A DNA stretch of 16,778 nucleotides from Scatosoma sp045652785 (GTDB taxonomy: Bacteria; Bacillota; Clostridia; Christensenellales; Borkfalkiaceae), in the NCBI GenBank assembly GCA_045652785.1, contig JAZOLF010000089.1, forward strand, positions 1-16,778, read 5' to 3'. Made by a program: the position numbers and the translations under genes. Below, piece after piece: positions 8,324 through 15,001 of this stretch. The notes beneath the pieces were generated by a model. It was not told where the DNA came from. It made no database searches and was given only the letters and a program-made list of their open reading frames with translations. Position 1 is the stretch's first letter, and the number at the start of each line of letters is the position of its first letter.

Positions 8324-9406
8324 ATGGCTAAGACATCTTATTATATGGAACGGAATATCCACGATTTGGACAAAATCGGCGAACTGCTTGCAGATCTGCC
8401 CCCTTTTTGTGAAGACTACTTTTTAGGGATTGAAACCCGCACGAGTAGCCAAACTCGCTTAAAATACGCCTACGATTTGCGTATTTTCTTCGATTTTATC
8501 TGCAAAAAGCGTTTGCGCGGGAAAACGGTAGATACCTTTACGCTCGAAGATTTAGAACGCTTGCAGCACAACGATATTGAAGCATTTTTGGGGTATTTAT
8601 CAAACTATACCTATGGCGAAAAGCGGCTTACCTGCGACGAACGTGCTAAGGCGAGAAAACTCTCAGCGGTGCGCGCTATCTTTAAGTACTTCTTTTCTCG
8701 CGGGTTGATTCGCGTAGATAACGCGGCGAAAGTTCCCACGCCCAAGCAACACGACCGTGAAATTATCCGTTTAGATGCGGCGGAAGTATCCGATTTATTG
8801 ACGGTGACGGAGAATGGTACGGGGCTTTCTAAGCATGCATCGCACTACCATGCAAAAACGGCGGTACGCGATCGCGCGATCCTTACTCTCTTTTTGGGTA
8901 CAGGCATCCGTATTAGTGAGTTGGTTGGCTTGGATAACGATAGTTTTAACTTTTCCGATAATTCCTTTGTGGTCACAAGAAAAGGCGGAAATCGGGCGAT
9001 TTTATTCTTCTCGGACGAAGTCCGCTACGCTTTGATGGAGTATATCGACGAAAAGCGCAACGACGTAAAAGTCCCCGATGACGAGCCGGCATTCTTCCTT
9101 TCGATGCAATACAAGCGTATCAACGTCCGTTCGGTCGAGATTTTGGTCAAAAAATACAGCAAAATCATTACGCCGCTCAAAAAAATTACGCCACATAAGT
9201 TGCGTAGTACCTATGGTACGAAACTTTATAGCGAAACACAGGATATTTATATCGTTGCGGATGTATTAGGCCACCGCGACGTAAACACCACAAAGAAACA
9301 CTATGCGGCGGTCACGGAAGAAAACCGCAGAAAGGCGGCGCAGGTTGTCAAACTTCGCCCCGACGATACGCCGAACGACCCGCAACCCCCAAAGGATGAA
9401 CCATAA
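8324..9406 (+). CDS. Xer-like tyrosine recombinase
   Basis: Site-specific DNA recombinase of 360 residues. An N-terminal SAM-like DNA-binding domain (about 25-135) precedes the catalytic domain. The full catalytic set is visible: R196 (TGIRISEL), K220 (RKGGN), H291 and R294 (HKLRSTYG), H317 (LGHRD) and the nucleophile Y327 (KKHYAAV). It is longer than the roughly 300 residues of XerC/XerD and ends in a Pro/Asp-rich tail (about 346-360). The ATG at 8324 is chosen because a TTGACA-TACAAT promoter ends 6 bp before it; the frame open from 8144 would cross that promoter. There is no convincing Shine-Dalgarno. Its TAA abuts the hflX ATG. It could be a chromosome-dimer resolvase or a domesticated integrase; no attachment site or mobile-element gene is seen nearby. 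Confidence 0.88.
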   Translation: MAKTSYYMERNIHDLDKIGELLADLPPFCEDYFLGIETRTSSQTRLKYAYDLRIFFDFICKKRLRGKTVDTFTLEDLERLQHNDIEAFLGYLSNYTYGEKRLTCDERAKARKLSAVRAIFKYFFSRGLIRVDNAAKVPTPKQHDREIIRLDAAEVSDLLTVTENGTGLSKHASHYHAKTAVRDRAILTLFLGTGIRISELVGLDNDSFNFSDNSFVVTRKGGNRAILFFSDEVRYALMEYIDEKRNDVKVPDDEPAFFLSMQYKRINVRSVEILVKKYSKIITPLKKITPHKLRSTYGTKLYSETQDIYIVADVLGHRDVNTTKKHYAAVTEENRRKAAQVVKLRPDDTPNDPQPPKDEP

Positions 9407-10654
9407 ATGCAAGACATTCGAAAAGAAAGCATTGAAAAAATCTATATAATTCAACCGATTACCCGTGAAAATGCCGAGAAATACAAAGTTTTACACGCCG
9501 AAGCGGTTTCCTTAATTGAAAGCGCGGGTGCGGCGTATGCGGGTACGATCTATCAAAACGTCAAGGAAATCAACCCCGCTACTTTTATCGGGGAAGGCAA
9601 GTTAGCGGAACTCAACGATCGGTTGGACGGCTTGGATTTGACCGTTTTGTTTAATGGGGAACTCACCCCGTCGCAAACCCTGAACATTTCCGCAGGCGTT
9701 GGCGATAAAAAAGTCATTGACCGCACTACGCTGATTTTGGACATCTTCGCAAAAAATGCAAAAAGCGCCGAAGGCAAATTGCAAGTTGAACTTGCCCAAC
9801 TCAAATATATCTACCCCCGCCTGAAAGGCAAAGGCGCGGAACTTTCCCGTTTGGGCGGCGGCGTTGGCACGCGCGGGCCCGGTGAAACGAAACTCGAAAC
9901 AGATCGTAGATACATTCGTGGGCGCTTGAAATACTTGGAAGATCGGTTAAAGGAACTTGAACAGCGCCGCGCACTTTTGACCGAACGAAGAAAAAAGGAT
10001 AGCGTGAAGACGATTGCACTCGTCGGTTATACGAACGCGGGAAAATCAACTTTGATGAACCTGCTGACGGGCGCGGACGTGTATGTAAAAAATGAATTGT
10101 TTGCGACGCTTGATCCCACTTCACGTTCTTTTACGATTGACGACGTAGAGTTTTTGCTCATTGATACGGTCGGTTTTTTGCAAGATTTGCCCCATAAACT
10201 CATTGATGCGTTCCATTCTACGCTTGAGAGTGCGCTGCATTCCGATTTGGCGTTAATCGTCTGTGATGCGACGGGTGAATACGATATGCAACGGGAAACG
10301 ACAATGCAAACCCTGCAAGAAATGGGTTTTACAGGCGAAACCCTTTTGGTGATGAACAAGACGGAAAACATGGACGATACCACCGCTTTGCCAAATGATT
10401 GCATTCCTATCTCCGCTCGCACAGGCAAAGGCATAGACAACCTAAAACGGGCAATTTTGCAGCATTTTGCATCCGATTTTTACTTTTGCGATTTGTTTGT
10501 ACCCTATGCGCAAATGAGCGCCTATGCAAAACTCAAACCGCTGCTGACCGAACGTTCTTCGTCGTTTACAGATGACGGGCAGGAACTATCTATCGTTATT
10601 CCATCTCGATATGCGGAGAAAATTACGCCGTTTTTAGTAAAAAAGACAAAATAA
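9407..10654 (+). CDS. hflX: Ribosome-associated GTPase HflX
   Basis: GTPase that splits stalled or stressed 70S ribosomes. It has 415 residues, normal for the family. The N-terminal HflX domain (about 10-195) includes the signature GGGVGTRGPGETKLETDRR (150-168) and a charged coiled-coil linker. The G domain has G1 GYTNAGKST (207-215), a G2 Thr near T234, G3 DTVGF (253-257), a G4-like NKTE (317-320) and G5 SAR (336-338). G4 ends in Glu rather than the usual Asp (NKxD), which should affect guanine recognition. A small C-terminal domain follows from about 355. The ATG immediately follows the recombinase TAA; AAAGGA (9391-9396) inside the upstream gene is the ribosome binding site, with 10-nt spacing. 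Transcription ends at the terminator just downstream. Confidence 0.95.
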   Translation: MQDIRKESIEKIYIIQPITRENAEKYKVLHAEAVSLIESAGAAYAGTIYQNVKEINPATFIGEGKLAELNDRLDGLDLTVLFNGELTPSQTLNISAGVGDKKVIDRTTLILDIFAKNAKSAEGKLQVELAQLKYIYPRLKGKGAELSRLGGGVGTRGPGETKLETDRRYIRGRLKYLEDRLKELEQRRALLTERRKKDSVKTIALVGYTNAGKSTLMNLLTGADVYVKNELFATLDPTSRSFTIDDVEFLLIDTVGFLQDLPHKLIDAFHSTLESALHSDLALIVCDATGEYDMQRETTMQTLQEMGFTGETLLVMNKTENMDDTTALPNDCIPISARTGKGIDNLKRAILQHFASDFYFCDLFVPYAQMSAYAKLKPLLTERSSSFTDDGQELSIVIPSRYAEKITPFLVKKTK

Positions 10655-10681
10655 AAAATCACCCGCGCAGGGTGATTTTTT
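10653..10681. terminator. Bidirectional terminator between hflX and the Cys-rich gene
   Basis: A stem of A-rich AAAAATCACCC and GGGTGATTTTT (10654-10664 with 10670-10680, extendable by one pair) closes a GCGCA loop. T tracts follow on both strands. It starts at the hflX stop and ends 2 bp before the stop codon of the convergent gene. Confidence 0.92.
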
Positions 10682-10682
10682 C

Positions 10683-10871
10683 TTATTTTCCATCATATTC
10701 ATCGGGGTTCGTATAGATTTTGTCAATTTTAATCGACGCAACGTCGTCAAACTCAATACACTTCCCGCAGTTGTCGCAGACCTTCTTCGGGTCTAAATCG
10801 CAAATCTCGCATTCAAAGCAGTTGATACATTCACGGTCATACAAAACACACTCTTTTACACGCTTTTCCAT
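10683..10871 (-). CDS. Small eight-cysteine protein, probable metal or Fe-S binder
   Basis: Unrecognised function. The product is 62 residues with cysteines at 8, 15, 18, 21, 24, 32, 35 and 38, i.e. C-x6-C-x2-C-x2-C-x2-C-x7-C-x2-C-x2-C. Eight closely spaced cysteines could hold Fe-S clusters or zinc, but the spacing lacks the C-x3-C-P end of a normal ferredoxin motif. The acidic C-terminus has no cysteine. It is clearly expressed: AGGAG lies 7 nt before the ATG and a TTGATT-16-TATAAT promoter with extended TGC lies upstream. It is divergent from lexA and shares a 144-bp control region containing the SOS box, so a role in or near the DNA-damage or redox response is possible but inferred only from position. 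Confidence 0.8.
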   Translation of the reverse strand: MEKRVKECVLYDRECINCFECEICDLDPKKVCDNCGKCIEFDDVASIKIDKIYTNPDEYDGK

Positions 10872-10904
10872 GATACACTCCTAATTTCGTCGTAAATTAC
10901 CTAT

Positions 10905-10932
10905 ATTATAGCATAAAAAATAAAAAAATCAA
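10905..10932 (-). promoter_or_regulatory. Promoter of the Cys-rich small-protein gene
   Basis: Minus strand: TTGATT (10932-10927), 16 bp, TATAAT (10910-10905), with TGC directly upstream of the -10. Predicted +1 is near 10898, giving a leader of about 27 nt with AGGAG. Confidence 0.75.
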
Positions 10933-10942
10933 GAAAAATATA

Positions 10943-10956
10943 TGAACATTTGTTTG
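10943..10956. promoter_or_regulatory. LexA-binding SOS box
   Basis: TGAACATTTGTTTG matches 12 of 14 positions of the Bacillus/Clostridium SOS consensus CGAACRNRYGTTYG. Its right edge overlaps the lexA -35 (10954-10959), an ideal place for autorepression. It also lies about 45-58 bp upstream of the predicted start of the divergent Cys-rich gene. Confidence 0.8.
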
Positions 10957-10982
10957 ATTTTTCGAAAAAAGTGTGCTATAAT
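10954..10982 (+). promoter_or_regulatory. lexA promoter
   Basis: TTGATT (10954-10959), 17 bp, TATAAT (10977-10982), with an extended TGC. Predicted +1 is near 10989, giving a leader of about 27 nt with AAGGAG. The SOS box overlaps the -35. Confidence 0.82.
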
Positions 10983-11015
10983 GTGGTTAGATGGTTATGC
11001 TAAGGAGAAAATGAT

Positions 11016-11612
11016 ATGATTCGCGAAGAAAAATTGACAAAAGTTATGGACTATATCCGAAAGTTTCAGGAAGAAAACGGTTACACCCCGTCCGTTCGTG
11101 AAATCGGGCAAGAATGCGGGATCAAATCCACCGCCACCGTACATACCTATTTGGAACGCTTACGCGAAAAAGGCTATTTGACAAAGACTGACCATAAAAA
11201 GCGCTCCGTGACCGTAGGAAAAGGCTCGGGCGTAAGCATTCCTTTGATCGGTACTGTCACCGCTGGGCAACCGATTTTTGCATATGAAAACTACGAAGAT
11301 TACTACACCTTCCCTACTGGCGAGTTTAAGGGTGACGAGTTGTTTATGCTCCGCGTTCAAGGCACGTCTATGATCGACGCAGGCATTATGAACGGCGATA
11401 AAATTATTGTCCGCCGCCAGCCCAACGCCGAAAATGGTGAAATCGTGGTTGCTTTGGTGGAAGATTCGGCAACCGTTAAGCGTTTGTACCGCAGAAACGG
11501 GCAAATCGTTTTGCATCCTGAAAACGAAGAACTCGAAGATATGATTTATGCGGAAAATGAAGTATCCATTTTGGGCAAAGTCGTTGGTTTGATGCGCAAC
11601 TACCGCAGTTAA
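11016..11612 (+). CDS. lexA: SOS response repressor LexA
   Basis: Represses SOS genes and self-cleaves when RecA filaments form. It has 198 residues, the standard length. The N-terminal winged helix (about 1-65) carries the recognition-helix region SVREIGQECGIKSTATVHTYL (26-46). The S24 latent-protease domain has the A83-G84 cleavage site in GTVTAGQP, nucleophile S118 (GTSMID) and general base K155 (ATVKRLY). The start is the ATG at 11016, 8 nt after AAGGAG (11002-11007); the ATG at 11011 is too close and meets TGA two codons on. An SOS box overlaps its -35, so autoregulation is expected. All catalytic residues are present. Confidence 0.97.
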   Translation: MIREEKLTKVMDYIRKFQEENGYTPSVREIGQECGIKSTATVHTYLERLREKGYLTKTDHKKRSVTVGKGSGVSIPLIGTVTAGQPIFAYENYEDYYTFPTGEFKGDELFMLRVQGTSMIDAGIMNGDKIIVRRQPNAENGEIVVALVEDSATVKRLYRRNGQIVLHPENEELEDMIYAENEVSILGKVVGLMRNYRS

Positions 11613-11630
11613 TTCCTATAATAGCAAATA

Positions 11631-11665
11631 AAAAAACACTTTATCGCAATGATAAAGTGTTTTTT
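11631..11665. terminator. Bidirectional terminator between lexA and rluB
   Basis: A perfect 15-bp stem (AAAAAACACTTTATC with its exact complement) closes a GCAAT loop; the A/T arms give a U-tract on either strand. It lies 18 bp after the lexA stop and 13 bp after the rluB stop. Confidence 0.93.
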
Positions 11666-11678
11666 GTTGTTCAAACGA

Positions 11679-12383
11679 TTACAAGTTTTGCAAATATGCC
11701 ACTTCCATTTCAGTAAGTTCACGAACTTCGCCGCGATCAAGCCCTTTCATTTTTAAAGAACCGATTGCAACCCGTTTCAGGAATGATACGTTTTTGCCGA
11801 TGGCTTCAAACATACGGCGCACTTGGCGATTTTTGCCTTCCTTAATGATGATTTCAACCTTCGTATATTCCTTGTTGGTTTCCACGATGTTTGCCTTACA
11901 CTTTTTAGTCAAAACGCCATCTAATTCAACGCCAGAACGAATGGGGTTCAAGTCCTTATGCGTGACAATCCCTTCAATTTTAGCCACATAAGTTTTTGGA
12001 ACTTCGTGCGTTGGATGGGTCAATTTTTGCGCCAAATCCCCATCGTTGGTAAACAGCAACAAACCTTCGGTTGCATAGTCCAAACGCCCCACAGGGAAAA
12101 GGCGACCAACACCTTCGGGCAGCAAATCCATAACCGTTTTTCTACCACGGTCGTCCTTTGCCGTACAAACGTACCCTTTCGGTTTATTCATCATATAATA
12201 TTTGAACTCCGTTTCCTTTCTTTCGATAACTCTACCGTCCAAGCAAACGACGTCCTTTTCGTCAATATGCATACCGAGTGTTGCAATTTCGCCGTTGACA
12301 GTCACACGGCAACTTTCGATCATCTGATCGGCATGGCGGCGGCTGGCAACCCCCATATCTGCCAAAAACTTATTAATTCTCAT
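11679..12383 (-). CDS. rluB: rRNA pseudouridine synthase, RluB/RsuA family
   Basis: Isomerises a uridine in large- or small-subunit rRNA. The 234-residue product has an N-terminal S4 RNA-binding domain (about 1-50, MRINKFLADMGVASRRHADQ) and a catalytic domain. GRLDYATEGLLL (99-110) carries the catalytic D102, KPKGYVCT is at about 67-74, and EGKNRQVRRMFEAIG is the family's C-terminal motif. Start ATG at 12383, with AGGA about 8 nt upstream. It is the last gene of the operon, 29 bp after dac. RluB (23S) is the usual call for this type in Firmicutes; the exact target uridine is not shown by the sequence. Confidence 0.92.
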   Translation of the reverse strand: MRINKFLADMGVASRRHADQMIESCRVTVNGEIATLGMHIDEKDVVCLDGRVIERKETEFKYYMMNKPKGYVCTAKDDRGRKTVMDLLPEGVGRLFPVGRLDYATEGLLLFTNDGDLAQKLTHPTHEVPKTYVAKIEGIVTHKDLNPIRSGVELDGVLTKKCKANIVETNKEYTKVEIIIKEGKNRQVRRMFEAIGKNVSFLKRVAIGSLKMKGLDRGEVRELTEMEVAYLQNL

Positions 12384-12412
12384 AGCCTTCTTCCTTTGGG
12401 TTTCTTTATCGT

Positions 12413-13423
12413 TTATAGTTTATACAAAATCCCCGAAAAAAGCAACCGTTTTGTCAAATATATTTCAAATTGTCCGACAATTTTCTTGTTTTCCTTGCTA
12501 TCCAAGGGTTTTGCGACGATTTCTATATGATCTTCTTCGCCATCCATCATCGGATAGGAATAATTTTCATCTACCAACCCTTGCCCGCCGTCGAATGAAA
12601 GTACCGTTCCTTTTTGCAAAATCGTCTTATTCTCGTATTTTTTAAACGCATCGTTCAGCAAAGAAACGCTGCGATTATACATATCCGCACAGTTTAGTAC
12701 GGTACAAATAAGCCGCATTCCGTTTCGCTCCGCAGCGCTCACCAAACAGCGCCCCGCCTGCTTTGTATAGCCAGTTTTTACCCCGATTACCCCATCGCAC
12801 ATCGTTAACATTTTATTCTTATTCGTCCAGTTTCTCGGCGCATAATACTTAGTTGCAACAATCTGGCAAAAGTTTGAATTTTGCATCGCGTATGCTGTAA
12901 TCAAAGACAAGTCCACCGCCGTCGTATAATGGTTTTTAGACGGCAATCCGTGCGGATTTTGAAATCGAGTATTCAAAGCCCCCGAATGTGCAGCAACGGC
13001 GTTCATACGGCTCACAAAAGCGGCGTTTCCGCTATCCACCCACTCAGCCAAAGTGACAGCACAATCGTTTCCTGAACGCAACATCAGCCCGTATAGCAGG
13101 TCTTTTGCTGAATACAAATCCCCTTCTTTTAGATAGACGGAAGAACCTTCCACGCCTACGGCGTTTGCGGGAATCGGACGCTCCTTCTCTAAATCAACGC
13201 CACTTTCCAAAACGGCGATTGCCGTCGCGATTTTCGTCGTGCTTGCCATCGGCAAGCGAACGTCCCCATGCGATTGATATAAAACTCTTCGGCTATCCGC
13301 ATCCATCACACATTCCGCGGCGCTCCCTGTTGCCGTATCCGCTTTCACGTCTTTCCTTGCTGAAACAATGCAACAAAATGCGCACAAAATTAGGGAAGTG
13401 CTTAAAATCACTTTTGCTTTCAT
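12413..13423 (-). CDS. Serine D-alanyl-D-alanine carboxypeptidase, DacF/DacB-like
   Basis: Trims the terminal D-Ala of peptidoglycan stem peptides outside the membrane. The 336-residue product has a signal peptide (about 1-22: KAK, then a hydrophobic stretch to IVSA). The penicillin-binding-protein motifs are complete: S61-TTK64 with nucleophile S61, SGN at 117-119 and KTG at 216-218. A C-terminal PBP5-like domain follows, and the last residues (RLLFSGILYKL) may hold the protein to the membrane. The ATG lies 1 bp after the ytfJ TGA, with GGGA in the end of ytfJ as ribosome binding site. Linkage to ytfJ and the DUF2953 gene points to a DacF-type sporulation enzyme. Confidence 0.92.
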   Translation of the reverse strand: MKAKVILSTSLILCAFCCIVSARKDVKADTATGSAAECVMDADSRRVLYQSHGDVRLPMASTTKIATAIAVLESGVDLEKERPIPANAVGVEGSSVYLKEGDLYSAKDLLYGLMLRSGNDCAVTLAEWVDSGNAAFVSRMNAVAAHSGALNTRFQNPHGLPSKNHYTTAVDLSLITAYAMQNSNFCQIVATKYYAPRNWTNKNKMLTMCDGVIGVKTGYTKQAGRCLVSAAERNGMRLICTVLNCADMYNRSVSLLNDAFKKYENKTILQKGTVLSFDGGQGLVDENYSYPMMDGEEDHIEIVAKPLDSKENKKIVGQFEIYLTKRLLFSGILYKL

Positions 13424-13424
13424 A

Positions 13425-13784
13425 TCATTTCCCTGTGATACTCTTTAAAATCTCGCTGGCGCGCTCGACCAAATTGTCCATCGCATCATCCGCAATGCGG
13501 AGCAGGCGGCAAGTTTTTCCATCATCTACCAAGAAACCGAGTGGTTTCATAGTCACTACCGCACCATTTCCGCCTGCAAACGGCATTTTTTCGGCTTGTT
13601 TGGAACTTTCATTGCCGTATTCCCCGCCGCCCGAAAGATTGCCCACCGCCACGCGCGAAAATGGAATGATTTGCGTACCACTTGCGGTGATAATTGGTTT
13701 TCCAAAGACCGCATTTGTGTCAATAATTTCTTGCAAATTGACCGTTGCCGATGCAATTATGTTGCTAATTTTTTCTTCCGACAT
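13425..13784 (-). CDS. ytfJ: GerW/YtfJ-family sporulation protein
   Basis: Small cytoplasmic protein of the YtfJ (GerW) family, whose Bacillus member is needed for normal spore germination; the biochemical role is not settled. It has 119 residues, somewhat shorter than Bacillus YtfJ. Family hallmarks are GKPIITASGTQIIPFSRVAVG (28-48), a Gly-rich segment (GGGEYGNES, then GGNGA) and the end VVTMKPLGFLVDDG. The ATG at 13784 has an AGGGGGC-type ribosome binding site and lies inside the end of the DUF2953 gene (28-bp overlap), so the two are probably translationally coupled, as in the ytfI-ytfJ pair of Bacillus. This gene is good evidence for a spore former. Confidence 0.9.
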   Translation of the reverse strand: MSEEKISNIIASATVNLQEIIDTNAVFGKPIITASGTQIIPFSRVAVGNLSGGGEYGNESSKQAEKMPFAGGNGAVVTMKPLGFLVDDGKTCRLLRIADDAMDNLVERASEILKSITGK

Positions 13785-14290
13785 TGTTTCGCCCCCTTTA
13801 TAAGGTTTTTAATCATAAAAATCAACTGTTGCGAGATTCCCCATCGAAACTCCAACCGCAAAAAAAGCCGAAAAGAATCACACCCTTTTAATACAATTTT
13901 TGTTTCGTATTCCTGGAACGGTTTAGAGAAAAAATCTAAATACTTGATTATATTTTCTATCATTTTTACGAAGAATAGATACTCCGCACCGATTTCAAAC
14001 ACCGATTGAATCTTTGTCAGGCGAACGCTGCTTTTTTCAAAAAACTGCTTTTTACCATCTTTCATTTGCCGATAGGTAAACAAAATTGCTCGTCGCGCCG
14101 AAACGTGATAAGCGCATCCGCCTGCGCAGGGGGTTATATACCCACCGAGCAATTTTATTTTAGAAAATAAGTGCAAAGTCGCCCCTACCTTACCGCTGGA
14201 AACGTCAAAAAATACGTCTAATCTTAAGCGAATCGGTATCAGGATAAGGAGCAGCAAAATCGCCGATATACATAAAAGAAAACCGCCCAT
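13757..14290 (-). CDS. DUF2953 membrane-anchored protein (YtfI-like)
   Basis: 177-residue protein of unknown biochemical function. An N-terminal membrane segment (about 2-20, GFLLCISAILLLLILI) precedes a basic soluble part. The C-terminal RLEFRWGISQQLIFMIKNL segment and the position directly before ytfJ identify it as the YtfI/DUF2953 family of spore-forming Firmicutes. The start is uncertain: the ATG at 14290 has no Shine-Dalgarno and sits in the 3' arm of the intrinsic terminator that follows scpB. The only nearby alternative is a TTG at codon 12, also without a ribosome binding site, and it would remove half of the membrane segment. It overlaps ytfJ by 28 bp. Confidence 0.8.
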   Translation of the reverse strand: MGGFLLCISAILLLLILIPIRLRLDVFFDVSSGKVGATLHLFSKIKLLGGYITPCAGGCAYHVSARRAILFTYRQMKDGKKQFFEKSSVRLTKIQSVFEIGAEYLFFVKMIENIIKYLDFFSKPFQEYETKIVLKGCDSFRLFLRLEFRWGISQQLIFMIKNLIKGAKQCRKKKLAT

Positions 14291-14311
14291 ATCAAAAATA
14301 TGGGCAGTTTT
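14279..14311 (-). terminator. Intrinsic terminator after scpB, overlapping the DUF2953 start
   Basis: The arms 14299-14311 and 14279-14291 form a 13-bp stem around a 7-nt loop. On the minus-strand transcript the one non-Watson-Crick position is a U-G wobble; on the plus strand it is an A-C mismatch, so it is built for the minus direction. UUUUCUUUU follows. It begins 22 bp after the scpB stop, and its 3' arm contains the AUG used for the DUF2953 gene. Confidence 0.78.
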
Positions 14312-14332
14312 TGCTTATAATATGTAATTTTT

Positions 14333-15001
14333 TTACACTTCTTCCGAGCCGTCGTCTTCCGTTTCAATATCCGCAATTTCGGCGTCGCCCGCAACCATAG
14401 GCGCATCATCGTCTTCTCCGGGGTTGTAAACGTCTTTTTCGTATAAGTACCCTTCATCATCTTCGGATTTCAACGCTTCCCAAGAGTTGATTTCAGTCAA
14501 CTTCTTCAAGAACTCTTCATAATCGGGCAAATCCTTGATGGACTTCAATTTAAAGCGCTTTAAGAAACTGTCCGTCGTTCCGTAAAGAATGGGTTTACCT
14601 GCCGTTTCCTTGCGGCCAACGGGTTCGATCATATCCAAAGTCATAAGCGTTGTAATGGCGTAATCGCTACTTCTCCCATTACGGATCTTTTCAAGTTCCC
14701 CGCGCGTAATCGGCTGTTTATATGCGATAATTGCCGCACATTCCAAAATCGTCGCCGTGAATTCCTTTTCGCGGATGGGCGTCAAAACGGATGCAATCGC
14801 TTCCTTATAATTGGGGTTGGTCGCAAGTTGCAACTTGTGGTTAAAGTACAACAAATGAATCCCATTATCCCCCGAGTATTTCATTTCTAACTTGCGAATG
14901 GCCTTGTCCATTTCGATTTTTGTCACCTGCAACTTTTCGCGGAACATATCTTCTTCGATCGCTTCGCCCGATGCAAACAAAATTGCCTCAATTATATTCA
15001 T
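14333..15001 (-). CDS. scpB: Segregation and condensation protein B
   Basis: Winged-helix subunit of the Smc-ScpA-ScpB condensin that organises and separates the chromosome. It has 222 residues, with two tandem winged-helix domains: MNIIEAILFASGEAI at the start, then TATILECAAIIAYKQPITRGELEKIRN and the second-domain segment GRKETAGKPILYGTTDSFLKRF. The acidic C-terminal tail (from about 185) is typical of firmicute ScpB. The ATG at 15001 is preceded by GGAG with 6-nt spacing and overlaps the end of scpA by 14 bp; an upstream TTG at 15013 is less likely. A terminator follows directly. Confidence 0.94.
   Translation of the reverse strand: MNIIEAILFASGEAIEEDMFREKLQVTKIEMDKAIRKLEMKYSGDNGIHLLYFNHKLQLATNPNYKEAIASVLTPIREKEFTATILECAAIIAYKQPITRGELEKIRNGRSSDYAITTLMTLDMIEPVGRKETAGKPILYGTTDSFLKRFKLKSIKDLPDYEEFLKKLTEINSWEALKSEDDEGYLYEKDVYNPGEDDDAPMVAGDAEIADIETEDDGSEEV

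Noticed and set aside
8177..8362. Longer metF start at 8362
   Set aside because: The extra residues are not MetF-like and would begin inside the recombinase gene, upstream of the metF promoter; the ATG at 8176 has a proper Shine-Dalgarno.
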